Origin: Branchiostoma lanceolatum
Taxonomy: Eukaryota; Chordata; Leptocardii; Amphioxiformes; Branchiostomatidae
Direction: 5' to 3'
Assembly (NCBI RefSeq): GCF_035083965.1
Contig: NC_089736.1
Coordinates: 10,750,207-10,814,206, forward strand
DNA length: 64,000 nt
Below, one piece after another: positions 23,131 through 38,700 of the stretch. The notes under the pieces are model-generated. The model saw only the letters and a list, made by a program, of their open reading frames with translations, was not told where the DNA came from and did not search any database. Positions within the stretch are counted from its first letter, which is position 1, and each line of letters starts with the position of its first letter. The position numbers were made by a program, and so were the translations under genes.

Positions 23131-26100
23131 ATGTTGTTTTCCACCGGATCAGTGCTTTTGGTGCTGGTCCTGGGAGGTTCTACAGCCGGTAAGACAGTTA
23201 CACTTTATTATAGAACATTATAGCACAGTGAGCGCCAGTAGTGAAGGCTTCCTTCAACTACACAGGCTTCCAATGTTGTTGCGAGCGGAACTGTGATGAC
23301 TATATGGGTTGAAATGCATAATATATTTACCAAGGAATAGCTTTCTTGACAGTGTAGACACTCGGATAAAACCTGTGTTGGCAGTACCTTCTCTTGTCAA
23401 TATTTTATTAAAGAGGTTTATGAACCACTGGAAGACCCGATACTTTTGGTCACATTCGTAGGACTTTCATCGAGGCAATAATAGACCCAACCGTCCACTA
23501 GTGTCAATGGCAACCTACGAACATGTTTGCCATGCATTGATTGACTGTTAGGGCCGTTGTCATACACTTTTATCTCGATTTTGTAACTCCAAAGAACCCG
23601 AATATTGCCATAAGGTGAGAAGTTGATGAATGGTGAGGTCAAGACCTTGAGATTATTCTGACAGCACCAAAACATAACAAACCAGTTCTTTGAGTCTCCG
23701 CAATAAGTTCAAAGGTCAGGTGCTACAGGCTTATCGCTGAGATCTGTACGAATTACCTGTGGTAATTATCAGCACAACCCATGATCATAGCAATATCGTA
23801 GTTTGGTAGTTTTATCGTACGTGTCCTTTTTTCTTAAGAGGAGCTGTTTCAATTCAAATAATTCAATATTGACAGTATATTATTAAGTATGAGACTAATA
23901 TTTTGTAAGGGGTATGTTGGCTCTGAGCCATTCTCTGTGATGACTCTATAGCTGACTCATTGGTACCTTACTCGAACCTACCTAGGTACCAATGAGTCAG
24001 CTATAGTAGAAGTACAGGTTAGCATAAAAAAGGTCTAAAACTACGTATACGTTTGTATGTACGTTCAAGGAGAGTCATAAAGCATGGCGTGATGTATATA
24101 CGTCTACTTTACTGCGGCATGTGGGCATTATAAATCCATCGACTCTAACAATTACCAGCTCGGTTCTATCAGTTACTTATATCGCATATCAATAACTTAA
24201 CCGCACATGATCTTTTACCCAAAAAGATCCATCGTTTGGATGTGAGTTGCAAGCAACCTCTGAGCGAATATTGCCATAAGGTAAAGAACTTGATTAGTAG
24301 GTAGGTCACGATAAAGACTTCGGATTGGTTTGGACAGCAACCAAACGTAACATACATGTTGTGATGGTAGTTAACACCTTCTGTTGGAGTCACGGCAATA
24401 CATTGAAAAGGTCAGCTCTGGCGGATTTATGAACAGCATCTGTGTGAATTATCTTTGGAGAAAAGGGTTCTAGACTTCCTAGACGTTTTTAGAGACTACT
24501 CTACAGTATAGTAAACAATCTGTCTCATGATGTGGGCTCAAATCAATCATGTAGCTGGAATCTATTTGCAGAGTCGCTCTCTGAACAGACGTGTCTGCAG
24601 TACGCAGAAGACGGAAACTGTGATTTCTACACAAAATGTTTAGAAGATAAATACACATGCGGAGCGAAGGGCTACCCGGTCGGCTACGGACACCGATACT
24701 GTACCAAGTTCAGCACATACTACAACGACTTCGATGATGAGGTGAAATTGTATTATGTTTGCTGTATTATTATGTTTCTCAGTCCTCGATTCCCAATGAT
24801 TGACGTGTATCTGGTAGCTGTATGAAATGCTTGTAAAAAGTCGTCGTTACAAAATGATGATCTGTATTCTGCAGGGAAAAGCATGGATAGACGATGTCCG
24901 GAAGTGTCTCATGAAGGCTCTCGTGCCCATATACAAGTCAAACTCCTACACCTGTGATGAAGTGAAGACTTTGGCCTTTACCTCTCACCCGACCTGCTAC
25001 ACAGAGAGTGGAGACAGGTTCTGCAAGGTCTTCTGGACAAACAAACAAGCGCTGTGGGATGTGTTTGAAGCTGACGACTTTCTTGGAGAAGACAGCGCCT
25101 CGGCTATAGAACAAGTGAGCAGGACCGTAAAATATGCTTCTAGCGTGAAGAAGATGAGTGATCTTGAGTGCTAGCGCTATACTTGACCGGTTTGCTAGTA
25201 TTTTACTTTGCGGCTCTTTGTCATACGTAACTACATAGTCACTCAAACGATTGTTTTGGTTTTTGCAACCTTTACTATTTTCAGGCTATATTGCAGTACA
25301 TAGGTTGCAAATGCATTGTTGCATTTTTTATATCAAAATACTGTGCACTACTTTCCAGCTCCGTTCAACTCTCGCGCAGATAAGCTCTCGCGAGACGCAC
25401 ACGAGACGCGCGAAGCAGACGACAGCCTAATGTTTTTGAAGGAAGCCATTGTTGCAATGTATCATCTGTCTATAAGGACAGAGGGCATGTCACAAACGTC
25501 AAGGGTCAAGGATAGGCCAAACTTTCCTAACTTCATATCCACAATTTTTTTATAATATAGATCCTGATGACCGGACTCCAGTGCTTGTGTGACTACGGGG
25601 TGGCAGATGAGATTCACCAGGTTGTGGACGCGACCACCGAAGTCTGGACCAAAGTCCTGGATTTTACCACTCAACTTTGGCGAGAGGATCCAAAAGAAGG
25701 TATTTTCCCCCATTATGTTCTGAAAGTTTCCTTCAGAACGTCTCAGCCGCTGATATATAGTGAGTGACAACAACGAAGTCCCATGACGAGTTCATTAAGA
25801 TCCACATTAGTTTGCAAGTATTGTATAAGTTGTCGTATGTAATACAACGTTGTATCATATGCAATTTTTGAGCAATGAAGTTGCTGTTATTGTCCTTATT
25901 TGATACCAACAGCTTATACACTAACACATTGCACATTGGCCAATGTTTATTATGAATATTCTTTTGAATCAATACATTTTTTCAGCAATCCAGTCTGACT
26001 GTGAGACCAAGGCTCTGCAGGGAGACTGTGACTTCTACAACTGTCTGGAGCGGCGCCACCCGTGTGGCTTAAAGGGGTTCGCATCACGGGAGGGCCGTCT

Positions 26101-27535
26101 GTTGTGCGAGAGACTCAAGAAGAAGAAAGGGCTGTTTAACACACAGGTATCCCAATACCACTGACATTTTCCCACTACCTAAAATAAATGCCAAATTTGA
26201 TGCCTATAGCTAGTGGACTTTCAATTTCCGTGTCTAATACCGTGATTATATTATTTCAGGCACTGAATATGTGGGATCCCTCTCTGTTGAAATTCGGTGC
26301 TCGACTACATGTATCCGCCACCCTGAGGAAAAAGCTATGCAGAGATGACCATGATAACCTGTTTTTTTGTACATATTCCAGGGTCAATCGTGGGTAACAG
26401 ACTTCACCAAGTGCCTGACACGTTCGCTGCTGCCGAAATACAGAGACTCGTCAATCTCCTGCAGGCACATCCACAACTTCGGCTACCGGGCTCAGGACAG
26501 CTGTTTCATAGACACCGGGGTCTGTGACCTTGTGGAGGATGACCAGGTATCTTGACATAATATGGTCAGAAATATAGACATGCGAAGGAAAGCTCTTTAA
26601 TAAAAAACCTGCTTCCAAAGCAAGTAAAAACTCTAAACGAATGTACATGGTGTGAGCCCATAATTAGCCTCATTGATCTCAGCTGGATTCTGTTGAAATT
26701 ATTCAAACGTATAGAGAACGCTTCCAATTTCAGAACGAGTTTGCTCTCTGGTACATCTCCGATGTGATTGAGGACAACCGGTTCCAGCTAGAGCTGTCCA
26801 CCATCTTGTGTCGCTGTAACAAGTACGAGGGAGGAAGTCGCTACAAACTCAAGTACAGCAGCGAGCATGGCATCCACTTAAAACAAAAAGCGCCAGGTAA
26901 GTTGAACGTTGTATTAACATGTTTCAGATTATCAACTTTCTAAAATAGTGCCTAAATCATGTATTCCTTTTCTTGTATAATTAACTGGGAAATTGTTAGT
27001 CACCATGTTAGTTTTATACATCAGGAACATTGCATGGCTAGAGAAATGTCCTGTCCTGTCCTTTCACATAGAGTATGTCATCTTAAGTTGCTTTTTGATT
27101 GTCACAGTTGTGGACCAGACATCTCCTGCAGACTCCCAGTGCACCAGTCAGGGAGGGAAGTGTCAGGACTACTCTGTAAGGACGTGTGTCGCGGGGTACG
27201 AGACCGGCAAGTGTGGCGGCAACGCACTAAGGAGATGCTGCCTTCAGTGTGACTCTTCATGTAAGTCTTCCGCCCATAATGATATGACGTCATGAATATA
27301 ATATTTGTATCTTGGTCAGTTTGACATATATCACCGAACACTTTTGCCAGATAATGATCTCCCTAATGATAAACCACCAGGTGAATCCAACCACCAGACA
27401 TGGTCTGTAGGAGACAGCGGCTGTTCTAACGCGGGAGGTCAGTGTAAGATGGACAGTAACTACTGTAACGGCCAGTACCTGACTGGGCTGTGTGGAGGAC
27501 CCGCTGAGAGGAAGTGTTGCGTACCAGGTGAGTAA
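23131..27535 (+). CDS. Truncated tandem paralog: signal peptide, 2x stanniocalcin-like, 2x Cys-rich, no enzyme domains; 9 exons, 467 aa
   Basis: Exons 23131-23188, 24572-24741, 24875-25114, 25561-25699, 25986-26146, 26382-26546, 26734-26896, 27108-27260, then 27381 into the stop at 27533-27535. They match exons 1-9 of the upstream gene in length and phase at roughly 90% identity. The parent start codon is ACG here, so translation most likely begins four codons later at MLFSTGSVLLVLVLGG. At the end of exon 9 the usual donor GTGAGT is present. If it is not used, reading on gives Gly-Glu and a TAA at once. I see no lysozyme or M15 exons downstream before the next gene, so the product would be a secreted protein of the non-catalytic half. 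All Cys landmarks are kept and no inner stop is seen, so it looks functional rather than dead. An unseen 3' exon is possible. Confidence 0.8.
23946..24006. repeat. Perfect 22-bp inverted repeat with 17-base loop in intron 1 of the truncated paralog
   Basis: Arms 23946-23967 and 23985-24006 are exact inverted complements (CTATAGCTGACTCATTGG...). Only the right arm has a counterpart in the parent gene intron (near 13470), so the left arm arose by a local inverted duplication or templated insertion after the gene duplication. Confidence 0.75.
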
Positions 27536-29070
<1,535 letters not shown>

Positions 29071-29076
29071 TTTATT
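29071..29076 (-). promoter_or_regulatory. Candidate poly(A) signal of the giant minus-strand gene
   Basis: TTTATT on the plus strand (AATAAA on the minus strand), about 700 bases past the stop codon of the giant gene. Confidence 0.4.
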
Positions 29077-29771
29077 GCAACTTCACCAGTCTAAAAATAC
29101 ATCTGTTTGCACAATATTGCACATCTTACAATATTCTTTAAAATCAAAAGTGTCCACGAATTCTAACTCCCTGTACACGTATGCAAGATGCGTAAGGCTT
29201 GGTGTAGCAGAATTGTGTGTTCCGTTCTGTACATGTGAATCAAAACCTTACAGTGTTGTGAAATAAACTAAGATCACAATTTCATTACCCTTTGGCTGCC
29301 CAACGCCTGTGAACTGAGGGCTAAAAACGGTCCTTTGCAAGTTCCTCTGGTTATCAATGTTAGTGCTTCAAACAGCAAGATCCAAGAATTTTCTCCCACC
29401 AAGACTTATATCTATACTATTGTATACTTATCAGCCAATGCTGCAAAATCTATCAATATTTTCTAGTGACATATTCTCTATTCACTATGGCTATGCCATT
29501 TCATGTAAACATTCTGCGTACATATTACGTACAAGCACGGCCCTAAGTCCCAATCGGTTATACATATCAGTAATCTATACGTATCAGTCAGTAACAACGT
29601 ATACCCTCATTAGCGAATGATAATATATGAAGCTTATTGTCTTTTACATGCAGCGCGCTATTGTCTGTCGCCATATGCATGTACAACAGACTTCAGGAGC
29701 ATTATCAAAATCGTGGTAATTATCTGTAAATTCCTTTTCATAAATGTGAGTGGTGCTCTTGATATTCATGT

Positions 29772-32700
29772 TTAACGAATGAAGTCAAAGGCTACGTTTT
29801 CATACATCCCGACTGGGTTGATGGCAGTGATAGTTCCGAAGTGGTGCTTAGTAGGATCCACCGGCCCTACTTTGATGTTGGTCTCCACGGTCTCAACCCA
29901 CTGTTGCACGTCATTTCCGCCAAGGGTTGTGCCAATGGTGATCTCGTACACAAGGTCTGTTGCTGCATCAAAGACTCCTTCCCAGTCTATCACTACGTTC
30001 GTGTCATCTTCCCAGCTGTGGGTCACATTAGACTCCCCTGAAAAACAATATGAACGTCAGATGGGGTATTTACGACAGAGTATCAATGAAATAGCAACAT
30101 TCATATTGTAATTTTTTTATACATGTACATACCAAACCTGTAATAGTCTTACATCCACAATACGTTAAACGAGCATGGTAAACTTTGGCTGTACCACAAA
30201 TGCCTGGATAAAGAACACGTGGTGGCTTTGATTGTTGAGTTGAAGATAAGTTGTTTATACATCACTGAATTATTGTACAAAAGCTGTAATACCTGACACA
30301 GACGGGCTACTATTGATGATCTGGACATCAGCCTGGAGTGACGCACTCTCCATCTGGACATTGTTGACGGCGCGGAGAAACACCTTGTAGCTGGCGTCTG
30401 GCTGAAGATGAAGGCCCAATATAGTACTCGTGTCTCCATAGGGAGTCAGACTGTACCAAGTTGAGTTATCCGAACCCGGTCCCTCCAGGGTATACTGCAT
30501 GGATTGAGACATGTATTTGGTGAAGTATCAACACTAGGTCTACTTTTATCTGAAGTGTGACAATACAAGTTTACTACAGTTCTCTTCTGTAGCAGATTCC
30601 GGGTGTAGAGAAGCATACAGTGCTAGATTTTTACATTTTCGGAGCCTCATACCTGGTAAGCTGCTATGCCTGTCGTGTCAGTGAATCCGCCCCATGACAG
30701 CTGCAGCATGTCCGTTTGTGACTGGTGATTGCCTCGTGTGGGATAGTGTGTCTCTGAGCGAGTCAGCACACTTAGCTGTGCTGCGGCCGTGCTGGGCGGG
30801 CTCTTCACTATGGTGACGCCGTCGGACGACATGGTGGAGTACAGACCCACGTTGTTGTGGCATCTCACGGTGACGTAGACTGTCTGTCCGTGGGAAAGAC
30901 CACTCACCGACTTTGAAGCACTACCGGAGTTTTCAGACACAGTGTAATCACTGATTGAAGACGACCCGGGGTCCATGCCTGTGGTAGGAGATCAAGAGAC
31001 GTGAAAATTAATTGATTCGTCATTTGTGTCCATTGAAGGACTTAAGGAGCAAACTAGGTAACGACAATCTAACTTCCAAACAAAACGTTGACATCACAAT
31101 TCTTCATAGCAACGTGGAAAGAAATAAGGCCTTATCATTAATTCACAAAAAGACTGTAAACAAACACTGTTAATGAAATGATGGCAGTATTGATATTCTG
31201 TACTAAAAGGTATCATGTACCTATTGCCCACTCGATCCTGCTGATTCCGCTTTCCGGATCTGAAGCATCCCAGTTTGCGGAAATGACGTTGTCACTTTGG
31301 AAGTCGTCATCTGGAATAGAAGAAAGAACGCTAGTCATTCACTTTATCTATTCATTGAAGTGTCAAAGAAACTGACATGATTTGATTTGATAATTGATAT
31401 TCGCGACTGTGACATTGCACATACCCTTGTCACTGGATCCATCCCGAACGAAGGATATGACTGGAGGCGTTTTGTCCACCATGGCTGGTTGCGAATGCAC
31501 CACACTGCGAAGTCCAGCTGAGTTGACCGCCACGACAGTGACGTAGACGTTTGAACCTTGGGTTAGGGTCAAGTCACTGTTGATTGCTTGGTCACTGGTT
31601 CCAACAGAGCGGAAAGCCTGCAGTTGGGTTCCTCCTTGTACTGTGCCTGTTGACAAAAATGTACGTTTTGTCACTAGCTGTATAAAACAAGCTATTACAT
31701 ATAGAACACATCCAGGTTTGTAAATGGTGATGCACTTTATGTAACCCGTCACACATGTAGCATTCGGGGACTAGATATCTGATACTGCAATGACAATAGT
31801 GAAGAAGTGGACATACCTATAGCCCATATGTTGTCAACTATGGGACTCTCCATGTCCACAAATCCCCAGCTGGCGAACACTGAAGACAGGCCATGGATGA
31901 TTTGAAGTTCGACATGGACGCTGTTGTTGCTGCTCATTCCTTCCTGGGCCTCCATGACGTTGCACAGCCGAACGTTAACATTGTCAACGAGGATCCCCCT
32001 CGTTCTTCCTGGCGTTTCTACAGAAATAGAGGACGACGCGCTCGTTGCTGTGAAGAAGATCGTAGCTTTTTGCCACCGGTTCTCGTTCGGTGAATCATGT
32101 CGACCAGGTCGGCGGTACAGTTGAACAACCTTGCTGATCCCAGGAGCTTGTATCAGGACTTCTTCGTCTGACCGCTTGTTCTGTACGAAGGGGTTGTGGA
32201 GGAGTGATAATGTCAGTCTGTACTTGCTGCCTGTGGTTGTAGTAAGCAGCTGTGAGAGGGAACCTGCTAGGTACAGGACATTGCTCCCGTGATCTCCCGC
32301 AGACGCGTTCAGAACAGCAGCGCTTGAGCCGTCTTCAATGGTCCAATGTGATGACGTGAAAGAAGGTAGTGAACTAAAGTCCAGCGCTTCTCCCGACTCT
32401 ATGCGGATTGGGCTTGGCGATTCTTCGAATGAGAAATCTTCCAAAATATTCTGTCCGACCTCCAACTTTTCCAACGGAACCGGGGGTGTCGTGTCGATGG
32501 TCACTCCGTCAGACCTTGCGACATTTGACTGCAAACCGGCAGCGTCGACAGCGTACACTTTCGAGTAGTGCTTTACACCTGTTACAACGTAGATGTAAGA
32601 TATATTAAAGTGTAGTATCCAAGTGCTTGCAATATGCAAAATGTATATATGTACACTATACTGATATATGACACGTACAATATTTGGTTTATGGTACGCC

Positions 32701-35700
32701 AATTGGTTCATTACTAAAACATTGAAGTCCATATTCGAGTTTCAAAACATAACGTAACCCCTACCAGAATCTAGTGCCGCGTTAAGCTGAGTCCTTGCAG
32801 CGGTTCGAAGTCCTACATCTGTAGGCGCCAATACGGAGCACTCTGCTGCTGCCGTAGTGGTTCCCAGGCACCACATGTAGTGGTGGAGAAACGACTCCGA
32901 GTCCCAGAAGCCGTGCCATGAAGCAGAGATGGACATGGACACATTTGTGTACTCAACATCGTGAAGAACTGGAAGCAAAGAACGACAACAGAACTCATTA
33001 TTAGCAAAATTGGTCGGTCAAACGTGGCTAAATTAGAACACTACATGCTGCACTGTCCACTTCCTTGAAATCATTGCCACTATGACAGATACTTAATCTT
33101 AGGCTTAGAAGTGCGATTAATATATAGAAATTGTTTAAGTCAAAATCATGATAGAAGAAACATACCGATTCCGTCCATGACGACACCAGCCGTTGGCGCT
33201 ATCGTGTCCACGATCACACCGTCTGACGAGGCTGTACTGTACAGCAGTACCTTGTTGAATGCACGGACGTTGCAGTGATATCTTATTCCCTCATTCAGAG
33301 ATAGACCATCCAGTTGGTGCGTTGTTGTTGCGCTGCTGACCTTATTGTCCGTGTACGGTGAGATAGACTCGTCTGAAGGAGATCAATATGCTGCGTTTGG
33401 ATCATTCCATTGTTTGTATTTTTCTAGTGCTAACTTCTTGCATCCAATAACTACAGTGAATTCTTTGGTGTATTTTGCACGAGCATTTCAATATAAAGTG
33501 CATCAATTATTTAAGTATCCTAGTTTCGCTTTTATATTTACCATTCGATTCAAGCCCAATAGCAACTTCAAAACCATCGATGCCGCTGTCGGTGTCGTAA
33601 AACACACCATCCCATCCACAAACAAGCGTCGCAGTTTGAGTGGTGTAGTCAATGTCTACGGTGGCAGATGTTGTCATCAGGTCTTTGACCTAAAGACCAA
33701 AGCAATAACGGTAAAAATGTTATACAGGTGGTCGGAAAATCACATTTGTGAATGAATCTTGAAGGCTTGAGTCTGATATTTCCAAAGTTTTAAAAACACC
33801 TAGTGTCGTTAGTCAGGGGTCTGTTTTAGAGTCTGTTTACACAAGAAAACAATCAAAGCAACTGGTCACTCAAGCAGCTTGAGTAACTGTAATCTTGCGT
33901 ATTTTACTACCTTGATGTGTAACCTTCATCGACGTATATTTTATATGGTCTATACATGTAGGTCTAACGGTCTAGGGACTGATGCAAATACATACATCCA
34001 CCAAATACATACATCCACCAATTCCATTAGAAGCAGGATATAGGTTGTGTTAACATATAATGGTACGTATATAGATATTGTTGCTCATAAGTTACGAAGC
34101 CTCTTTATTCGATTTTATATATCGTACCTTTATTGAGCTGTGAACATTAGGAGGCGTAATGTCTAACATGACCCCGCTAGAAGAAAAGACTGCGTACGTT
34201 GTCTGTGAGTACCATGCTCTGACGTAAAACACATATTCTGCTCCCCGCAAGGTGTGAGCTGTGTTAATGTAGAAAAAACACAAAGGTTAAGACAGTAATA
34301 TTTCATATAGATTATTTTCGGCTAGGCTCAAAAAAATGCTGGCAAGGAAGATTAGACCATACGATGACGAGTAGACATTTGATTACAGAGATTTACTTAC
34401 CACCATCTGTTGTAACGGGTAGATGGATGACACCGTAGTTGGCACCGTTTGCTTCCTGCCATATTTTGTCCTCCAAAAGATCAAACACACCGCTGCCCAC
34501 AGTTTGACCCTTTTTTCCTACACTCCACTCGTATCTGTGAACATAAAAACAGTCACATACTTTGTTGCAGTCACTGCACGAAAAGACAGATTTCCATGAG
34601 TTTTTAAAGCTTGTTGGTGAAACCTGGCGTTTCCTTGCCTGTATGTAGCAGCAGACAAAGTGTACTCTGCGAGTTAGTTAGTCAGTTTCTTGAATAACTT
34701 TTAAGTACCTCTTAACTGGGAGGCCTGCATTTCTTGTGACTTTCCACTTGGCAGCCAGGAAGTCTCCAGCAGGTGTGTAATCGATGTCGTCCCCTCCAGA
34801 TACCGAGGAGATGTCCGTCAGGTCGATGACATCATAAACTTCTATCAGCGTGTTTGGATTTCCTGGAGGATTTAATGGAATGTTGGTTAGTATCTGATGC
34901 ACACTTAAGTACTTCAAAAAGAAATGGAGATCAAAAGCAAAGGTTCAGAGTATTGACAAGGCTCTATTTTGGTCCATAGACATTTAATCATACACAAGTT
35001 ACCTCCAGTTATGTCGTTACAGGATTGTGTTGGTGTACACAGTTGGTCCTGAGGTGCGCATGTGCAGTGTCCTTGGCAGGAGTGGGCCTGGCATCTTCTC
35101 ATCAGGGATAGAAAACCCCTGTCGGCGGCGGATGCAACAAGGGAAAAAGCTTCGTGGGAAGCAGGTCCTCTCAGTCCAGCCTTCAAAAGAACAACAACAA
35201 ACAAAAATTACAGGTATGAACCTTGAGACTCTGATGAAAACATCAGCTTTGTTGCAACTGCTATCAAGAAAACACTACCTCATTTTTGTTTATTTCATGA
35301 GGAAGAATTGACTGATCACTGTACCTCATTGACGGCAACGATCTTGATGTAGACTGTTGAAGAACTGCTCAGCACTGTGGCAACAGGAATCTCCGCGGTA
35401 TGAACCACTCCTTCCAAGGTTGTCAAAGCTGGTCCGCTGGGGGCAACCTCTACAGGTCCAGACTGCAGTTCATAGATTTAATCGTTAATGAAATTACTGT
35501 TCTGTTTCCGGTGGTAATAATGTGGTCAAAACCGCACAAGAATGTCATGGTAATAATATTTGTATCCATAAAATTGCCCAAACATCAAACGTTTCTATGG
35601 GATTTCAATTAGATGCAAGGCATTCATCCATGGGCCATGGGGTATACTGTTTGCTCCACACTATCACTTTAAGATCTTAGAGATAGAAATCGTTGTATTC

Positions 35701-38700
35701 TGTATATTACTAACATGTCAATTTTTTTTTACAAATTCCACTTCAATACTTACTGGAATCAGGTTGTCTGCTTCAAAGTTGGTTCCCACGAAAACTCGAT
35801 AATTCCTGATCCCAGAATGCACATCGGTGAAGCCCAGCCATGCTAAGCGAAGAAGTGTAGGATTGCCGTTGACGTTGTTTTGCCACGTCATCCATCCGCT
35901 TTGAGGACGCTGATTATCTATGACGTGGTCCGTTCCTACTGCGAACGTGCCTACTGTTGGAGGTGAGCCGTCCACCTAACATAAGTGTACATTAAAGTAT
36001 CAAACTCCTCTCCTAAGGCAAAACATTAATCTCAAGAATTAGCGAGTCTAAATCAGATGAACACAACAATTCCATCAAGGCATGTATCGATGTGACTACA
36101 TTGACAATGTTGCTTGATTTGAATACTGTAACTTCTATCTATTTAGCAATTCTATAAACGACGATGTAAACCAACCATGATCTGGCTTGATGTAGATTCT
36201 GTGCAGAGCTGTGCCCTGTTACAGGCGACCACTGTCACCGAGTAGCTGTTCCCATCATGCAGTGTGACGTCACTGAATGTGTAGCTCTGGTCATTTCCGC
36301 TAACCTGTATAAGGGTGAAGCAAGCACGTTTTAGATCGATGAAACACATCAAATTGTAAATAAATTACTGATTCCATTCAAAAGAGTTACATTAATACAC
36401 TTGCAGGTAAGTATATAGAGCCATGTACAGCCACACCACGGTAATAAGATCGAACATCTTTGATTGTCTGTATGGGAAAAACATTTCTAATGCCCCACAG
36501 CAGAGGCTTCAACATCAAAACAAATAAAACAAAGGAAACAAACGCCCCACCTTTACTGTAGGGAGGTCATGACGAGATTCTTGATGAGTGGATACAGACA
36601 GGAGATGATAATCTATGCCAGAGTCGGGGTCAGCAAGTTCCCAGGCGACTCTTAGAAGTGTCCTGATGACCTGAAATATTCAGCTTCGTATGGTGACAAG
36701 GCTATCACATATTGCGTCATATGTAGGCAGAAATCAGAAAGACTATGCAAGCTTTACCAAACTCTTCAAAAGGTTTATAGAAACATACCTGTGAATCAGC
36801 CTTCAATGAGCCCCAGCTCAGGTCAATTCCAGTCTGTGTAGTCACTGTTGGTGCGGTTGCATCAATGATGAAACCATCTGAACTTCTTTCTGCCCACAAC
36901 CCTGCTTTGTTGTATGCCTTGACAGTCACGTAGATTTTGGTGTCTGCGGGCATGGGTGTTGTCATGGTAACTAATGCCGTTTCTGTCAGATGAAGTTGTG
37001 AAGGAGATAAGATATCGCTGCCGCCAGGCGATGTTCCCGCACGCCACTCGTAGTGAGACAGTTGAGAATGGGCGTCATGGAAACCAAACCAACTGGCTCG
37101 CAGTAGATATCTGAAACATTTTGGACATTATATTGAACTTTTTCTATGATCAAGGAAAGTAGAACAATTGGAGCAAGCAAGCGTCTAGCGACGAATTTCC
37201 TTCATGAATTGTACAGGTGGATTGTTACTTCCAACCATTCTAAATGTCTACTCACGCAGATGGCTGATATTGGAGATCCATGTCAGCGGCTCCATCGTAC
37301 ACAGTCCCTGCGACAGGCGGCGTGTCGTCTATCAGAACTCCATCAGAAGAAGCGGTAGTGCACAGTTGGGCAGCATTACACGCTGTAACCGTCACGTAGT
37401 ACGTAAAACCGGAAACGAGCGGCAGATTGGATGCTGACATGTCTGGAAGACATTAGAATCAAAAACATAAAAGATATAAGAAAATTGTTTCTTTTAAGAA
37501 AAATCACCTGCCCTATACATATTAGTAATATAATATAGCTTTCTTTTTATATTATTTTTCTACAATCTGAATACTAGTTTGATTAGGATTTGCCATCCAA
37601 GAAAAATGGACGTATCGACTAAAAATACCTGATTTGATCCCAAGATCCACCTCCTCTAGGACATCTCGGCACAGTGGACATGTTCCGATTCTCCACTTGT
37701 AACTGATGATGTCTGTGTGAGGATCATGGAATCCTCCCCAATGTGCACGGATGGTTGTCTTGTCAGTCTGGTAGTCCAGGTCGTTTGGAGGGTCCGTGGG
37801 GGGTCCATCATACACAAAACCAACCTCAGGTGGGGACGTCTCAGCCACGTAGCCGTGAGAAATGGCGGTGCTGACAAGACCAGCTCCATTCTCCGCCTAT
37901 TGGAAGAAATATGGAAAGTTTAAACACTTATTCCGAAAAGGTTTATAAAATAGAAACTTCTATGCCAAAACTAGAAACGAATGGGACAACACTGACTTAG
38001 TCAACTTGTACATGCAAACAAAAACACAATACAAACTACTGACCATTATTGTTACATAGTAAGTATGGCCTTCCAGCAAAGGAGGATCTATCGCTGAGTC
38101 TTCAACCATAGCATTCTCTGCAGGTTGTAAACGCACCACGTCATCCACCCCAGGAGCCGACCCAACTGCCCAGTAGAACGAGGTAACCCCGCTCTCTTTG
38201 TCGAAGAACACGTCGGACCAGCTTTGTACATGAAAGGGGAAAAATGAAAATATGTATTCATAGATCACAAATTTCTAAGAACTTTCTTACGGCTGAAGTA
38301 AATATTAGTAGTTGATACAAGAACAGGTTCTATCACGATGCTCTACTCAAAAGCATAAAAAGAAAAGCCATAAACCTGACACTGATGGAATCCAGTGATT
38401 CAAGAAATAGACCTCCAATATCAACCGCGTTGTCGTTCTTGTCAGGGGGTGTTGTATCAATGGTCACGCCATCTGAGACAGCAACGGACGACAGTCCGAC
38501 AAAGTCAACTCCTGTTGAGTTATAAAAGGGTAGTTAAGATTACTGATTGGTGAGTTACCACAATATTCTGATATCTCAAATTCTGGGTTTGCAGCAGTTA
38601 CAGCTGAAAGTTAACTTTGAGACAAATTTGCACTGGCTTTTGTTTTTGTGTTGTCAGACTGCTTTTTTTTAGGTTACAAACTATTCATTTCTATCTTTGT

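Noticed and set aside
29779-30111. A plus-strand gene opposite the last exon of the giant gene
   Set aside because: The frame is a shadow. The minus strand has the splice sites, the repeat signature and the in-frame stop.
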